A stretch of DNA of 64,000 nucleotides from Membranipora membranacea (GCA_914767715.1 OU612068.1:6448001-6512000); one strand, 5' to 3'; shown: positions 50,101 through 62,639, counted from the first letter of the stretch. Made by a program: numbers and translations. Notes: generated by a model from the sequence alone, not told the origin.

Positions 50101-53100
50101 AGGCTTTACCATCTCCATAATGAAGTCAGGGTCAACCAATCTCTCAGGATTCAGTTGTGCTGAGATATAACAGTGAGGACACGGATCTTCATATCGGACT
50201 TGTGTTGCTTTCCAGAGGGTTGTGATTTCTTCTGAGAATTGTTGAAGCAGCATCTTAAGTAATGTCCAGAGTTTGTGGATCTGCGTAACACATCCTTCGA
50301 GCTGTAGAGTAACTTTCTGGTCATCAATCTCGTGGATGAGATGAACTTCTAAACACATATCACTATCACTACCAAAGGGGAGCTGTGCAGAAATACCGTT
50401 TCCGTAGGGAAATTGTTGAGCTTCAACATTAGCTTTCTGGCCGTAAGCAACAATACAACTTAAAAAGTTGACAGTCAACTGATGATACGCATACTTGGGA
50501 GGTGCAAGTCCAACAAAGTTTAGACTAACTTTCATGCTAACTTCTCCATGATTGGTTGGGAACACATGATTTGGCATGAACTGTGGGATCATGAAACAAT
50601 CCATGTTGTTATACGATATGGGACCATGGATGAGTTTAAAAGTCCTGAGCAATGCGGTCGTAATATCTGACGGTATTTGTGAATCAGTTTCTCTACCACT
50701 TAGAAGTCTGTTCAGCGTATCAGTTTTGATTATTCCACAATGTTCTGAGATAGAATGGTCGAAGAGCAGAGCAATGACCTTGGTGACCTCCGATACATTA
50801 TGGAAGATGACATTCCTAAGATCAGTGACATCAGGGTATCGCAGTATCAGGCCTGCTCTCTGCATGAAATCCAAAATGACATCAAATCGAGTTGTAGCAT
50901 CAGAACTTTCCCTTTGAAGTGAATCTAACAGTTCATCGTAAGAACAGCAGGGCTTCCTAACATCCTGCACATCTGTGACTATTTTCCACCATGTCAAAGG
51001 TAGGGAAACTTTCGACTTCTGCACACGCTCACTTATAATTTTCTCAAGCTTTCCGTAGACATGGTTATATTCTTCATCGTGTCGTATCTCACAAATTTCA
51101 GCCTCTCTGAATATACCCAGTTTAGCAGATGAATGGGCAAAAGCTTTTATGTTCTCAGCGCTGGAGTACATTTTAGAAAACTCCAAGAAAAGCTCTCCGA
51201 TTGTAAATTTCAGCTCTTTCTTTAAATTCTCATACAGGACAAGATCGCCCCTAGTCTTCACAAATACATCTTTGTGTGTAAGAACGAGAATTGGATCGTC
51301 GAGATCGGGACAGGCCAGGTAAAGCTGAGCTATCCATTCATATATCAGTTTTCTAGTGGCCTCCCTTCTCCCCCATTGGTTTGATATCCTTTCATACTCT
51401 TCCATGTCTACGACAATTAGGGGGATACAGTCCTTTCGAAATGTAAGCTGGTAAGCATAATGGTAGACATCGTCACCACCAAAGTCGATAACTTTCACAC
51501 TGTCCTCGTTGCCTTGATCATCACTGACCATGAGTTTCTCGAAACAGAACACCTTTGTCGCCTCATCTTTTATTGTGCTCTTTTTTACCTGTACACACTG
51601 TTTCTTTTGTCTTGAGGTGCGAACGATTGATTTGTCAATTAGACTTTTTACGAGGCTTGATTTCCCTGCCATCTTTCTCCCGATCACTGCCACAGTTGAT
51701 AGTGTGATTGGGTGTTGGCCTTGTTCCAAGTCTTCGTAATATGGATTGATACTTTTTATGCCTCCCTGGCAAACAAAGTAAGGAGGTTCCACTAGAGCTG
51801 TACAACCATCACAGTTAATGTCAACAATGGAAGAGGTTTTTAGGTTAGCGTTCAGCTTGGTGAGAGAGTTGTTGTGTGCGATATTGATATGTGCTAAGTT
51901 GTTTAGATCACATATCCATGTAGGTAGTTCTCTTATTCCATTTTTGTCAAAACTTAGGGATTTAATTTTCTCCATAGTTTGTATGCTGAAAAAAAAGGAA
52001 TGCAGCTTTGTGATGACGGTGGTGATAATTTCAACTCTGATTTTGAGGTGATACAGCAATGTAACATGACTAAATTTAGTTAAACATTTGTACGGTTTGA
52101 GCAGGAAACAAAAGAAGATTGACACATTATTCTAACTTAGGATCTGTTTACCTCACTACAGTTAAATGGTTAACTAAACATCCTGAGACTTATAAGTGTT
52201 GCTTGTCTTTATTCATGTACTCTACTCTCATCTCTAAAAGTTTTCAGATGTTTTATTTCAAACCTTGCTGGTATCTCTTGAAGGCAGCACTCACTCAGTG
52301 AGAGTTTTTCCAGGTTGACCAAACTTGATAAGTGGCTTGTGAGATCACATTTGCCTAGCTGGGGATTAGCTGACAGCTGTAATTCTACCAAAGAGACGAG
52401 TCCTGAAATGCTGCAACAACAAGTGATAATGATAAAAAAAAAGAAGGTTGAGGCATATTTCAAAAATTGAGTGTTGCAGCCCCTCAATACACAACTTATG
52501 GAATTTTATTGTGGGTCATTTTCATAATCATAAAAAAATACTCTATGTTTATGCCACCCAATATTTATCTCGTGTCTTCCCCTCTCTCAAAACGAACAAC
52601 GACTCAGTAATGCATACAATAATTCACCTTTCAGGAAGCGTTGCAAGATTGCAAGCACCGAGATTGAGTTTCTTCAATGATTTTAGAGATGAAAGTACAT
52701 CATCGACAGATTTGTCCTTTTCCAGATCATTGCGGGCTAAACTGAGCTCTTGAAGGTGAGATAGTTTTGATATACTAAAATAAAATATTCAAACGATTTA
52801 TTTTGATAATGTAAAACACTTTTACGGTATCCTATTACTGTTGCCCTGTTGCTGTTGCCCTGTTACTGCTGCCCTATTAACCCCAATATGCTCCACATTA
52901 TTGAGGGCCTGTTGAGCGGAGGTGTTGACGACAAAAGACACAACTCGATTTGATCACTGAGTGAATCTTACACTAAGGGTATGAGTTACAAACCTTTGAG
53001 GAGTATCACTGACGTTAGTGAATGCAAGGTCGAGTTTTTTCAGTGACTCAGGATATGATATATCATTAAAGTCATCACACATTCCATTTCCAGCCAGTAT

Positions 53101-55551
53101 CAAAGCCTCAAGTGGAAGTGAACTGATGCTGCAAATGAATAATTGCACCATTAGGGATTTTACAGCTTTCATGTGGTAAGGGGCGGATTTGTAAAGGTAT
53201 GGTATCCAATTAAGTGAACCAAGGAAAATTGTATGGAGTTGTCACTTCATGTCATAGGGTTGCATAACTCTAAATCATAAACATATAAAAATAATATCAT
53301 ATTATGTTTATGCCTTTGTATAAATAAACAATTATCCTCCAAACTTAACAGCCCCTGAACCATAGACTGCATACCAAGTACACCTTGTTCATACTTAAGT
53401 GTTGTTAAGACTTAAGTTTTAGTTTAAAGTTTTAACTTTATTATTTCTAAGTTGATGCCCAGAACCAAATACCAAGCTAATAGCTGAAAATTAAATACTT
53501 CGAAATGCTTCAGCGCCATTATTCTCGAGTTCAGGTCTTTGGGAAATTAGTCCAAAAATAATCATCAGTCCTACCTTTTTGGAATATCCAACAAATCACA
53601 TTCACTCAAATCCAGAACTTTGAGCTGCATAAGCATGCCAAGCTTTTCATCAAGATCTTCATCCCCACAAAGATTGTTGTTTGCTAACGAGAGCTCTTGT
53701 AGTGAGATAAGACTGGTGACACTGCAAAGATAAATAGTTTGTTAGCCTTCATGCACAGTACAGCTATTTTTAAGTTGTATAGCTATTATTAGCCATGCAG
53801 TAGGTTAACACCTAGATGGTGATGATGAGTTGGGATCTCATAGATATATATAAATAACAATCCTTTATTTTTACCTGCGTGGCAAACATGATACCGAACA
53901 GTCGCAGAGGTTCAACTTCTTCAGTCCTCCCAATGAAGGGACGCTGAAATCAATTTTCGGTAGTATTTTGCTCTTAGTAATATTGACTTCTTCTAGCGAT
54001 AAGGACTTCAACAGGCTGCAAAAGTTACAGAACTAGAATCATTTTTAACGACTCCACCCAGACATCTCCTCTTACAGTAAGCAATTTTAGACAAATGCGA
54101 TGTCACATTGAATAGAGAAGTCACAGCTTCTTTTTTTTTCTATGTCGTACCGTGAAAAGAAGTTTTAGTACCATTGTTACCCAGAGCACCCAGAGCACCC
54201 CGTCATGAATTTTTATCTTGTTTTCTATCATGACAGCCAATAATTAGTTTGCCTTATGTATGTACTTGTATATAGCTTCCTCTTGTTTGAGCTCTCGACC
54301 TCTTGTCCGACTGGAGTTTGACTCCGCAATAAAACTCAATTCTAGAATTATCACTTCAAACTTGCTAATTTTGGCTTTTTTTTAATTTCTCCAAGCGTTT
54401 TGATGTTTTGTAAATTTTATCTGCCCTCTGTAAAAAATCTGTAAATTCTATATGCGCTGGAAAATGAGTCGCTGATCAATTGACATTATTATAAACACAA
54501 CTTACCTGTTAATATTGTCAGCAGACGAGAGTGAGGTCACAGATAGTCTTTTCAGATTTTCTGTTAGACTCAGCGGGAGAGCTGGTGGTACATTATTTCT
54601 AAAATCAAGCTGCGTGATTGTTCTCTCTCTCCCTAAGTCTTCAAGTGCTTTAACTGTAAGACGACTATAGGAGCTGGGGTCTCCTATGCTCTCTGATACC
54701 TCGTAGGCTGTAAACAAAGAGAATCATAAAGTTTTGCTGCAGGTCAACATGGATGGTACTGCAGCGGACCAAGTATTATCAACACTGACTGTTGGATTGC
54801 CCCGTAGCAGAACTGTAGCTCTTCATCTCTTTTTTTAATGAAAACATTTTGGAATAGCAGAATAATCTATTGCTATGCCATACTTGAACTGCCCATCAGT
54901 CAGTTGTTTCCATTTGAATTTTTTGTTTGTTTTTCCTTACTGGACTGGCAACTTTGAATTGATGAAACATGGAATTCGGTAACAGTACAACATGACAGTG
55001 AACTCATTTGATCATGAAAACTCCCCACCATATGGAATTTTGGCTCGTTAAGTTATCATAAACTGATTGATACAAGTTTTCACATGGTTTCATTTTTCTT
55101 GTCAGTGCAGCTACAAGGGAAATGGTGAATTTAAAATTTCATCACCCAAGTTAGAAAGTTTTGATGTGAACCAATCATTGTATTGAGTTGTATCCACAGT
55201 GTTTGTCTAGAAATCTTCTCTATATTGCAGGATTTGAAATCGAAGTTTGGTACATGTTAATGTGATAGCATTTTTGTTGTGCAAAAAGCCCATCAAAAAT
55301 CCTGAAGTGAAGGCAGAGGGAGGGTGACAGTGTGGACAAACACCCAGAGGCCACTTCAACTCACCAACTTCGTTGACCAAAGGTTCCATTGTAACCAGTG
55401 TACGTTTATGAATATCCAACTGTGATGGTCTCCATTCTTCATGCTCCGCTACTAATTTCGAAATGAACAGCAGAAATATATTAGAATGGCCATCACTATA
55501 ATATTGTGTACAACCGTTAACACTGCAGTAGAGGTTTGACGGAAGTGGCAT
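47159..55551 (-). CDS. LRR-Roc-COR GTPase fused to a complete caspase
   Basis: Fourteen exons on the minus strand: 55365-55551, 54506-54707, 53875-54015, 53575-53721, 52994-53128, 52628-52774, 52264-52410, 50028-51985, 49644-49831, 49209-49385, 48640-48880, 48005-48223, 47658-47767 and 47159-47476, all phases agreeing, about 1438 residues. Residues about 75-420 are leucine-rich repeats, one per phase-2 exon (for example LQELSLANNNL...LDLSECDLLDIP). Then Roc: P-loop GRKMAGKS (about 471-478), DFGGDD (about 536), THKD (about 605). Then COR (LPLTWWKIVTD onward, to about 1000). A 62-residue bridging exon leads to a caspase: RGRALIINN and RYGSEYDYDN (S1 Arg), catalytic His in LMTHGDLG (about 1178), catalytic Cys in LQACSGG (about 1221), a 70-residue linker with KRKR, then p10 with SRSPNNGS (second S1 Arg) and strand VPVTTCTFTNERKLYL. 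No CARD, DED or death domain was seen. The C terminus is uncertain: two more phase-compatible blocks (47128-47157, 46934-47029) could replace the last 30 residues. Confidence 0.85.
49079..49146. repeat. small hairpin element (TAGCCTTGTCACG family)
   Basis: GGCTAGCTTTGTCACGCTGC ... GGTAGCCAGGTGTCAAGGCTA in the intron between the two p20-coding caspase exons. Confidence 0.55.
52988..53221. other. example of compact LRR exon with its introns
   Basis: The exon 52994-53128 (45 codons) codes a complete LRR pair (LPLEALILAGNGM and LKKLDLAFTNVSDTP). Its donor is the unusual GTTTGT, also used by the 52264-52410 exon, so weak donors occur repeatedly in this array. Confidence 0.6.
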
Positions 55552-55899
55552 TGATGCTGACAAGCTTCTATAAATACATGAATGACAATGTGGGTGTGGT
55601 TAGAGCACCTATTGGGCACCTGTCCTTGCCCAGAGACGGATCGAGCAGATTAGGGAGATGGCGTCTGCTTTTTCTATAGAAAGGTATAACATTGCTGTGT
55701 GTCCCATTGCATTACCATCTGGTTGTATACCTCTATCTCTCTTAGTCAAAGGATGGGCATTTTACCACATTGAGCTTATGATACATGAGCTAAATCAGCT
55801 TAGTATGTTAAGCAGTCTAGGGCAAAATCAAACTATAGACTTGAAAACCACTTATCTAAACTTTCCTTTTCTGAACATGTATTGATGCTATGAAGATCC

Positions 55900-57310
55900 A
55901 TGTCCACGTTAGACCTAATTATCTTGGACTTCTCCAAAACATTTGATGGTGTTTCCCATCCATACCTGTCAAGTATCCCGATTTGGTCGGGACCCTCCCT
56001 ATTTCAAGACCCTAATCACTCTCACTCCCTATCTCCCTATAACCTCCCTATTTCAGACTCAACATACCGGAAAAAAACAGTTTCTGTTTACACAGGTGCT
56101 ATAGAAACAAGTTAGTTACATCCTGGTCATAAAGTGGGTACAAAAGTCGTGAAGTGAATAGACTGATGTAATTAGCAAACAACTGATAGGAAAACAATAA
56201 AGAACCAATGTGAGATGACCTCAATTCAATACTATCTGACAGTCTATGAAAAATGGAAATCCCAAGGAATAATAAGGCACTTGTTGACGACAAAATATTC
56301 TACACATGCATGTGACTGACTGGTCTAGTAAAAAGTAAAATTTTGAACATGTCTTCACCAAAAAGAAAGAGACCCTATCAACAAGCTGAAAGCTGGAAGT
56401 GTCACGACGCCTTAACTCCCTATTTTTAATCACAGCTACTTGACAGGTATGTTCCCATCCCATGATTACTGTTTAAAATAGCCCAACTAGGCATTCATCC
56501 AAACACAAGAAACTGGATTAAAAGCTGGCTCAAAAACCGATCTCATCGTGTAACGGTCAATGGTGTAACCTCTTCATCTAAACTTGTCACATCTGGTGTA
56601 CCCCAGGGGTCTGTTCTGGCTGGGCCCCCTTCTTTACCTAATTTACATTAATGATATGCCTGACTCTATCTATCACAGTACATTAAAATTGTTTGCTGAC
56701 GACTCCCTTTTATATCATAACATTGAAAACCATAGTGATCAGTCTAACCTTCAAACTGACCTCAACAATCTTAGATCATGGTCTCAAATGTGGCAAATGC
56801 ACTTTAATGCTTCTAAATGCGAAACCATGAGGATCGCAAACTCTGCATCGAGCATTACGTGCCCATCATATTGTATCAATAATACCCAATTAGATTCTGT
56901 TGACTCTGTCAAATATCTTGGCGGTAATATTGACCACAAACTAAATTTTAAAAATTACATAATTAAAATCTGTAAAAAACGCTAATGCCACCCTTCACAT
57001 GCTAATGAGATCATTAAAGAGAGCTCGTACACTTACCAGAATAACTGCTTATAAATCACTTTGTCGTCCGATCTTAGAGTATGCTACAATCGTGTGGTCC
57101 CCCCACACAGACAAACTGATCAAATTTATTGAAGCTGTTAATAGGAAAGCCTTTAGGTGGTGTTATAAAATTCCTAAATATGATAGAATATCCGCTACTA
57201 TGTCGCTTGGAAATTGGCAAACACTTAAATTTAGGAGAGTGTCAGCAGACCTACGTATGTACAGCAGGATAATGTCAGGCAAAGCTAGTGTTGACCCACA
57301 GTGATTTACT
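55900..57310 (+). pseudogene. CR1/jockey-like LINE reverse transcriptase with internal insertion
   Basis: RT motifs in order: LIILDFSKTFDGVSH (about 55915), then an inserted 481-base element, then KIAQLGIHPNTRNWIKSWL, SGVPQGSVL (frameshift at about 56620), GPLLYLIYINDMPDS, the catalytic box FADDSLLY (about 56693), VKYLGGNIDHKLNF and a C-terminal block (56999-57304) with RPILEYATIVWSPHT and FRWCYKIPKYDRIS. At least two frameshifts break it. A 3' tail with tandem repeats follows to about 58850, ending near CAATAAAGATC. Confidence 0.9.
55971..56451. mobile_element. non-autonomous hAT-like DNA transposon
   Basis: The 481-base element begins CATACCTGTCAAGTA and ends TACTTGACAGGTATG (perfect 15-base terminal inverted repeats) and is flanked on both sides by TTCCCATC (55963-55970 and 56452-56459), an 8-base target duplication as made by hAT transposases. 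It splits the reverse transcriptase relic at the catalytic DFSKTFD motif. No transposase is encoded; the interior has CTCCCTAT repeats. Confidence 0.85.
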
Positions 57311-57700
57311 CTCAATCAATGTGTGCATGCTACTTAGGATGGGAGGAATTAGGAACACAGTCAATACCGATGTGAGGCGCTTCTCCTATCAACACAGAAT
57401 ACACAAAATATTAAATCGTATTTAGCCATGAGCCAAGTCCCAATTCACTGTTAAACTTATTTGGCGTGATGATCTTGTATAAACCTCTGTGTACAATTAC
57501 TGACACCTTATAGACAAACAACTGGGTTCAGTTGACAATATCACATCACGCACACCATATATACCACTGTACCCACATTCGCTTGAACAATGGCTCTTTC
57601 CTTCCTTTGCTTCCAAATTATGTCAAACAGTCCATGAAATATTGTGTATTCTGTGTCTCTTGGTGATTACACTCACTCCATTATCTTTGTGCATTATTAT

Positions 57701-58160
57701 GCTTTTCAATGTTTTTCTTTACAGGACCCCCCCCCCCCCAAACAGTAATCTCAACAATTTATTCGCAAAATTTAACTGTGGAAGCCCTGACGGTGGTTAA
57801 TTTCACTCCATCGTCTTGGTCAGACAGTCGATCTTACGTTCATTATTATTTTGCTTTTCCATGTTTTTCTTTACAGGACCCCCCCCCAAACAGTAATCTC
57901 AACAATTTATTCGCAAAATTTAACTGTGGAAGCCCTGACGGTGGTTAATTACACTCCATCGTCTTGGCCAGGCAGTCGATCCTACGTTTATTATTATTTT
58001 GCTTTTCCATGTTTTTCTTTACAGGACCCCCCTCCCCAGGACAGTAATCTCGACAATGTCTACGTAAATTTTACTGTCGAAGCCCTGGTGGTGGTTAATT
58101 ACACTCCATTGTCTTGGCCAGGCAGTCGCTACTACGTTTATTGTTATTTAATTGATATTC
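57701..58160 (+). repeat. tandem repeat, three units of about 150 bases
   Basis: Units begin at 57701, 57853 and 58001 with GCTTTTCCATGTTTTTCTTT and ACAGGACCCCCC, followed by about 110 bases ending in TCGTCTTGG(C/T)CAG(A/G)CAGTCG. Each unit includes a perfect-looking 3' splice site (TTTTTCTTTACAG) and is largely open in one frame. It lies in the 3' tail of the LINE. Confidence 0.85.
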
Positions 58161-58869
58161 TTTAAACATCACATACGCCTTAATCCTGTCGTGACACATC
58201 ACACAAAGTTATGCTGATCGAGCCTTGGTGGTGGCCTGGCCTGATAGCTTGTCCGCACACCGCCACAGCTTGTTGCCCTTCTCTTGTACACATTCCATCG
58301 TCACTGGCTCAGCCTGATGTACTAATTGTGATTCTTGCTAGTACTATGACGCCATAGATTAATGATAGTTAATGATATTGATCATCCTCGTAGATGAGGT
58401 TGATAAATACGTTGTGGGAAGCACTCATCCAATTGATTGCATGCAGCAATGCATTCAACCTACCATTGTCATGTGTGCTTGAAAAGTGCACATCTCTCCT
58501 GTCAATATTGTTTTCATGATCATCCCTTGTCTGTCCATGTTAGCACTGTTATTACATCACCCCATACACATGTACTTATCTCTACCCAGATGATCCCAAA
58601 TCATTAGGAACACCGGACTGAAAGCCGGTTGGATGCGAGACGCTGTCAATGCACTTCAGCCACAACCACAGCAATCTGCCAAATTCTGCTATCGCCACAC
58701 TGATATTTATAACAACTGGGCATTAACTACAGACAAATCTCGCTACAGAATATTGTTATAAGGACCCAGTCGACTACAATTAAGAAGCAGAAGCATATCT
58801 AGTGCAATCCCTAATGACACATTCCTTTAACTGCAATAAAGATCAGTCAATCAGATAGAGCTTGCAAAG

Positions 58870-60860
58870 TTTTAGCCACCCAGTCCTCCCAGCAAATTAG
58901 ATTTATTCTTATGCATCAGAATGATCTGAGCTGACAGGGTCTGATGTCAAGGGAAAAACGGTATGATTTCTCTCAAAAATACTCACTTTGAGTAGGTGAT
59001 ACAGTTCCTCATTATGTCAGCTTTTTTGCAAAAATTCAAATCCTTATCAGATAGATCAAGCTTCTTCTTTATAAACTCAGGGTTTGGCTACGATTTTTGA
59101 TTAACTAAATGAAATGCTCTGCTGGCCAAAAGAACGAAACTGCCACAGCCTAATCAATAATCAATAATCAATAATCAATAATCAATAAAGAAACTATGGG
59201 CAGCATATTGCACTGATGCAGAAGCCATGAATTTAAACATGAAAGAAAATAATTTTTTGTTATTGATTTATCATGTTGTTTTAGGGTTTCCTTACATCAC
59301 ATTACACGCTATCAATAGAAATGCTTTCTATAATGCTTGCCGTTTCTCATTGACATCAGAAATTAATGGCAGCATCGCAATGTAGTTCACTTTTTGTGAA
59401 GAGGTTGGCAAAACAGGTTAAACAGAGAATAGGTTTGTTTGCTCCCTATGAGTTGGTAGTGGAGAGATATTGCAAAAGTCAGATCTTGAGCTGCTAGCCA
59501 GAACTTTTACGATATCCCTTTGCCACCAATCTAACTTGTTCTATGTCATCAATACTTCCTTAGCCGAGGTTCACAATCAGCTGCTTTCCACAATGCAATT
59601 ATTTTGAAAATCGTATTGGTATCACTCTTGTACAGATCAGGGACATAGTTTTTTCTTCCATTGCAACAAAAATAATCCATATTTTGACCATTCTAGCTAG
59701 CTTAGATGGTTGTTTGAGAAAACGCAACACTACGAATTACTACTTGTTGGAACTGGCTGCAGTAATAATAGTATTATACAAATGAAATCGCCAAAAGGTT
59801 CTTTTGTAGTTTGCTGGTAAGCTTTTTTATCGGTCAACTCCATTAATCATATCTAGATGACTGTTAGTAATATGTCTGAATAAAAGTATACCCAGTCATT
59901 TGTCAACAGAAAGCTCCACTCTCAATAATGAAGCCATGCGGCGTTTCATATCAAAACTGTCGCATTACAATTTTGGGACATAACCTTAGATTTATTTCTA
60001 GTGGTTAAAGTATATCCTACAACCTACAGAACAACTCACAGTCACCCCTTCACATCTACATCATCAACAACAAAAAGACTTAGACCTGGTTGTAAAAATA
60101 CAAATCAAACTTAATAATTATGGTTATTTCATTAACAAACATTATGACTATATGAAATAAAGACAAATACATCTGATGATTTGGCCATCTCGTAATCCTA
60201 TTCCTTGAGCTACGGGAACAGAAAAAAATTAAAAAATGACTTTCTTGGCAAACGTGCTCATGTGGATATGGACAAGCTTGTCAGAACAAGCTATCGCTCT
60301 GTGTGACACAGGTAAAATGGCCCAGCCATCATGCAATATGCCAAAAAAAACAATACAAGATAAACTGCCAAAATTAAAACGAGGGGAGAGGGAGTACTGG
60401 GTCTCCATGACGATAATAGATCAAGGATGAGAGAATGAAATAGTTGGGCGGAGGAAAAAATTATCACTAATAATACTAAAGTCTGAGCGCAATGTTTTGA
60501 TTCTCTTCTCATCCCATTCTGTACAATCGAAAAGCAAAGTAAAATGTTTTACCATATTATCCACAAGACTTTAGTTTTGTGTTTATGATAAACGTATGTG
60601 TATAAAAAATATAAGGAAAGTCATATTCAGTGCCTCATAAAACTTTTTCAAAAGGTTTTTTTCGGAAAATAGAAGAAACGGCTGAATCAAAGTATCCTGT
60701 CTTCAACCACATATGTGTAGTAAGACCAGCTGGCTGAGGGTGTGCATATGATATTTTTAAAATTTGGTTTGCCTGATATTTCCCATGAAAGCTTGAAAAA
60801 AAAGAAAAATTAAACAAAATTACACAACAGATAACTTCACCCATTCATCTCCACTTTAAA
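58870..60860. other. no gene recognised
   Basis: AT-rich sequence with a small AATCAAT microsatellite (59154-59188, five units). No matched splice-site and open-frame pairs, no RNA gene. Confidence 0.5.
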
Positions 60861-60869
60861 TCTGCAAGC

Positions 60870-61345
60870 TTCAGTGGGCAGGCGTGGCCGAGTGTTTAGT
60901 GCACTCTATCACAGAGGCCCAAGTTCAAATCCCAGCCATGGCCGGTAAAAAGCTAGGGGGTGCATGTGTACTACTCATTATTTTCATGAATTATATCACA
61001 ATTATAACATGCTTGTTGCGCGAGAGGCCCGAGTTCAAATCCCGGTGAAGCCAGATTTTATTTACATATCATCTCTTTTACTACTTGGTGGTTTGAATGG
61101 TTTGTTACGTTACATATTTATTACTACTTACACCTGGATCATTTTGCACTGAGCTTTGCAAACTTCAGCGGGCCGGCATGGCTGAGTGGTTAGAGTGTTT
61201 GATCTCAGCGCGAGAGCCTCGTGTTCAAATTCCGGTGAGGCCAGATTACAAAAAGCAAGGAGGGGCATGAGGAGAACCCTTATTTTTATATAATTTATAT
61301 ATGAATATATACCACAATTATAACATGTTTGTTGCGCTTTCTTCT
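60870..61345 (+). repeat. tRNA-derived SINE cluster
   Basis: Heads with Pol III promoter boxes recur: 60875-60945 (GGCGTGGCCGAGTG and AAGTTCAAATCCCAGCC), a partial one at about 61010-61055 (GAGTTCAAATCCCGGTGA) and 61169-61245 (GGCATGGCTGAGTGGTTAGAG and TGTTCAAATTCCGGTGAGGCC). Each is followed by a related body (AAA(A)GCTAGG/AGGGGCATG ... ATTATAACATGTTTGTTGCGC). The heads look like degenerate Ser/Leu-type tRNA but lack proper anticodon and acceptor stems, so this is a SINE family in near-tandem array, not tRNA genes. Confidence 0.75.
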
Positions 61346-61695
61346 ATGGTTGTATTCACTGAGAATAATTGTGAGGGTGTTCTGCCACATTATAGGACAA
61401 CGATACTCAGGCTGTCTACCTCATAGGTGTTATGGAAAGGAGAGTCATTTTAATTTGCATTTATAATGATATTGCCAACTGGCCATCCAACATAAACTGA
61501 ATGACAACCTGAGTGTATGTCATCCACACACCTGAAGTTTTGTGGCGTTTATGATCGCGGCACTTCTAGATAGATTTTGTTATTTTTACTTCAAGCTAGC
61601 TTTGCTTTAATGAGTTGAGTGAAGGATTCAGGCTCCAAGAGACAAAAAAACGCAGGGACTAGGTAAACAGAAAGTTTTCTGGCACCAGGGAGTTC

Positions 61696-61739
61696 CTAGT
61701 CAATGTGTTGGCTCAGGTCAGAGCCAGCACATTGGCTAG
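61696..61739. repeat. short hairpin
   Basis: CTAGTCAATGTGTTGGCTC pairs with GAGCCAGCACATTGGCTAG around a six-base loop; the flanking GGGAGTT is repeated on both sides. Confidence 0.65.
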
Positions 61740-62282
61740 GGAGTTACAACGATAATAGAGAGTTGTCCCACCATAGTTGTGGGCTATTTTATTTGAGCAT
61801 CAAATATTGACCAATCAAAATGCTCAACACAAGATAAAAATATCATCTACTCGAGTAAGGTTAATTCTCATCATTTCTGGTTTGAAAATAAACTTTCATA
61901 TTATAATTATCACGCACACACAAGGATAAAAGGTTGTTTGTATTTATGGCTGTGCATCCAATATGACTCCTTGCAGAAAAGCTTCTGTACAGACAGTAGC
62001 CTATCCCATCAAGAAGAAGTCATGATGGAGGTTTTGTTGGTGCACAGACAAACGTACAGTGATACAGAAAGAACAGCATGTGCTCTTAACCCCATGAATG
62101 CCCTGGCCTGTGTGTGATTGGGTTAAAAAAACAACTATTTACCTTCGTTGGCATAGTCACCAGCATCGAGTTGTTGTCAGATCATTAAGTTTTGATTGTG
62201 ACATCTACACTTGCAGAGCTCAGATTAGATTAAATGTTTTTTGTTGGCAGATAGATTTTATTGCTGAAATACTCCCTGGGGC

Positions 62283-62397
62283 CATAGGCATCTGGAGTTA
62301 CAAGCATGCATAATTTGCCCAAGTCCATGGTGGGGGGGGGGGTGTTTGATACTGGACATGGGCGAATTAAGCATGCTTGTAACTCCAGATGCCTATG
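62283..62397. repeat. inverted repeat around a G homopolymer
   Basis: CATAGGCATCTGGAGTTACA (continuing AGCATGC) pairs perfectly with GCATGCTTGTAACTCC (continuing AGATGCCTATG); the loop contains about 12 G. Confidence 0.75.
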
Positions 62398-62639
62398 CCT
62401 GGGGCAAATGCCCAGGCCAGGCAACACTAAGACTTAGAGTATTTAGTATGACCCATGAAGGTAGTTGGGGCGGCAACTGGTAACTTGTAACTGCTATTTT
62501 TAACTGATCATACAGAGCAAGATACCCTGTCCTTTATACTGAACAGTATCAATGGGTCATAAAATTAGATAAGATGATATGCAATTCGAAGGCCAGACCA
62601 ATTAACAAGGCAACCATCACAGTGCAACGAGATCAACCA

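Noticed and set aside
50576..50917. Plus-strand open frame of 113 codons inside the ROCO exon
   Set aside because: Shadow of the long Roc-COR exon, with no family match and no splice or start context.
61169..61245. Possible functional tRNA-Ser or tRNA-Leu genes
   Set aside because: A and B boxes are good, but the acceptor stem and anticodon loop do not fold properly and the same unit recurs with a SINE body.
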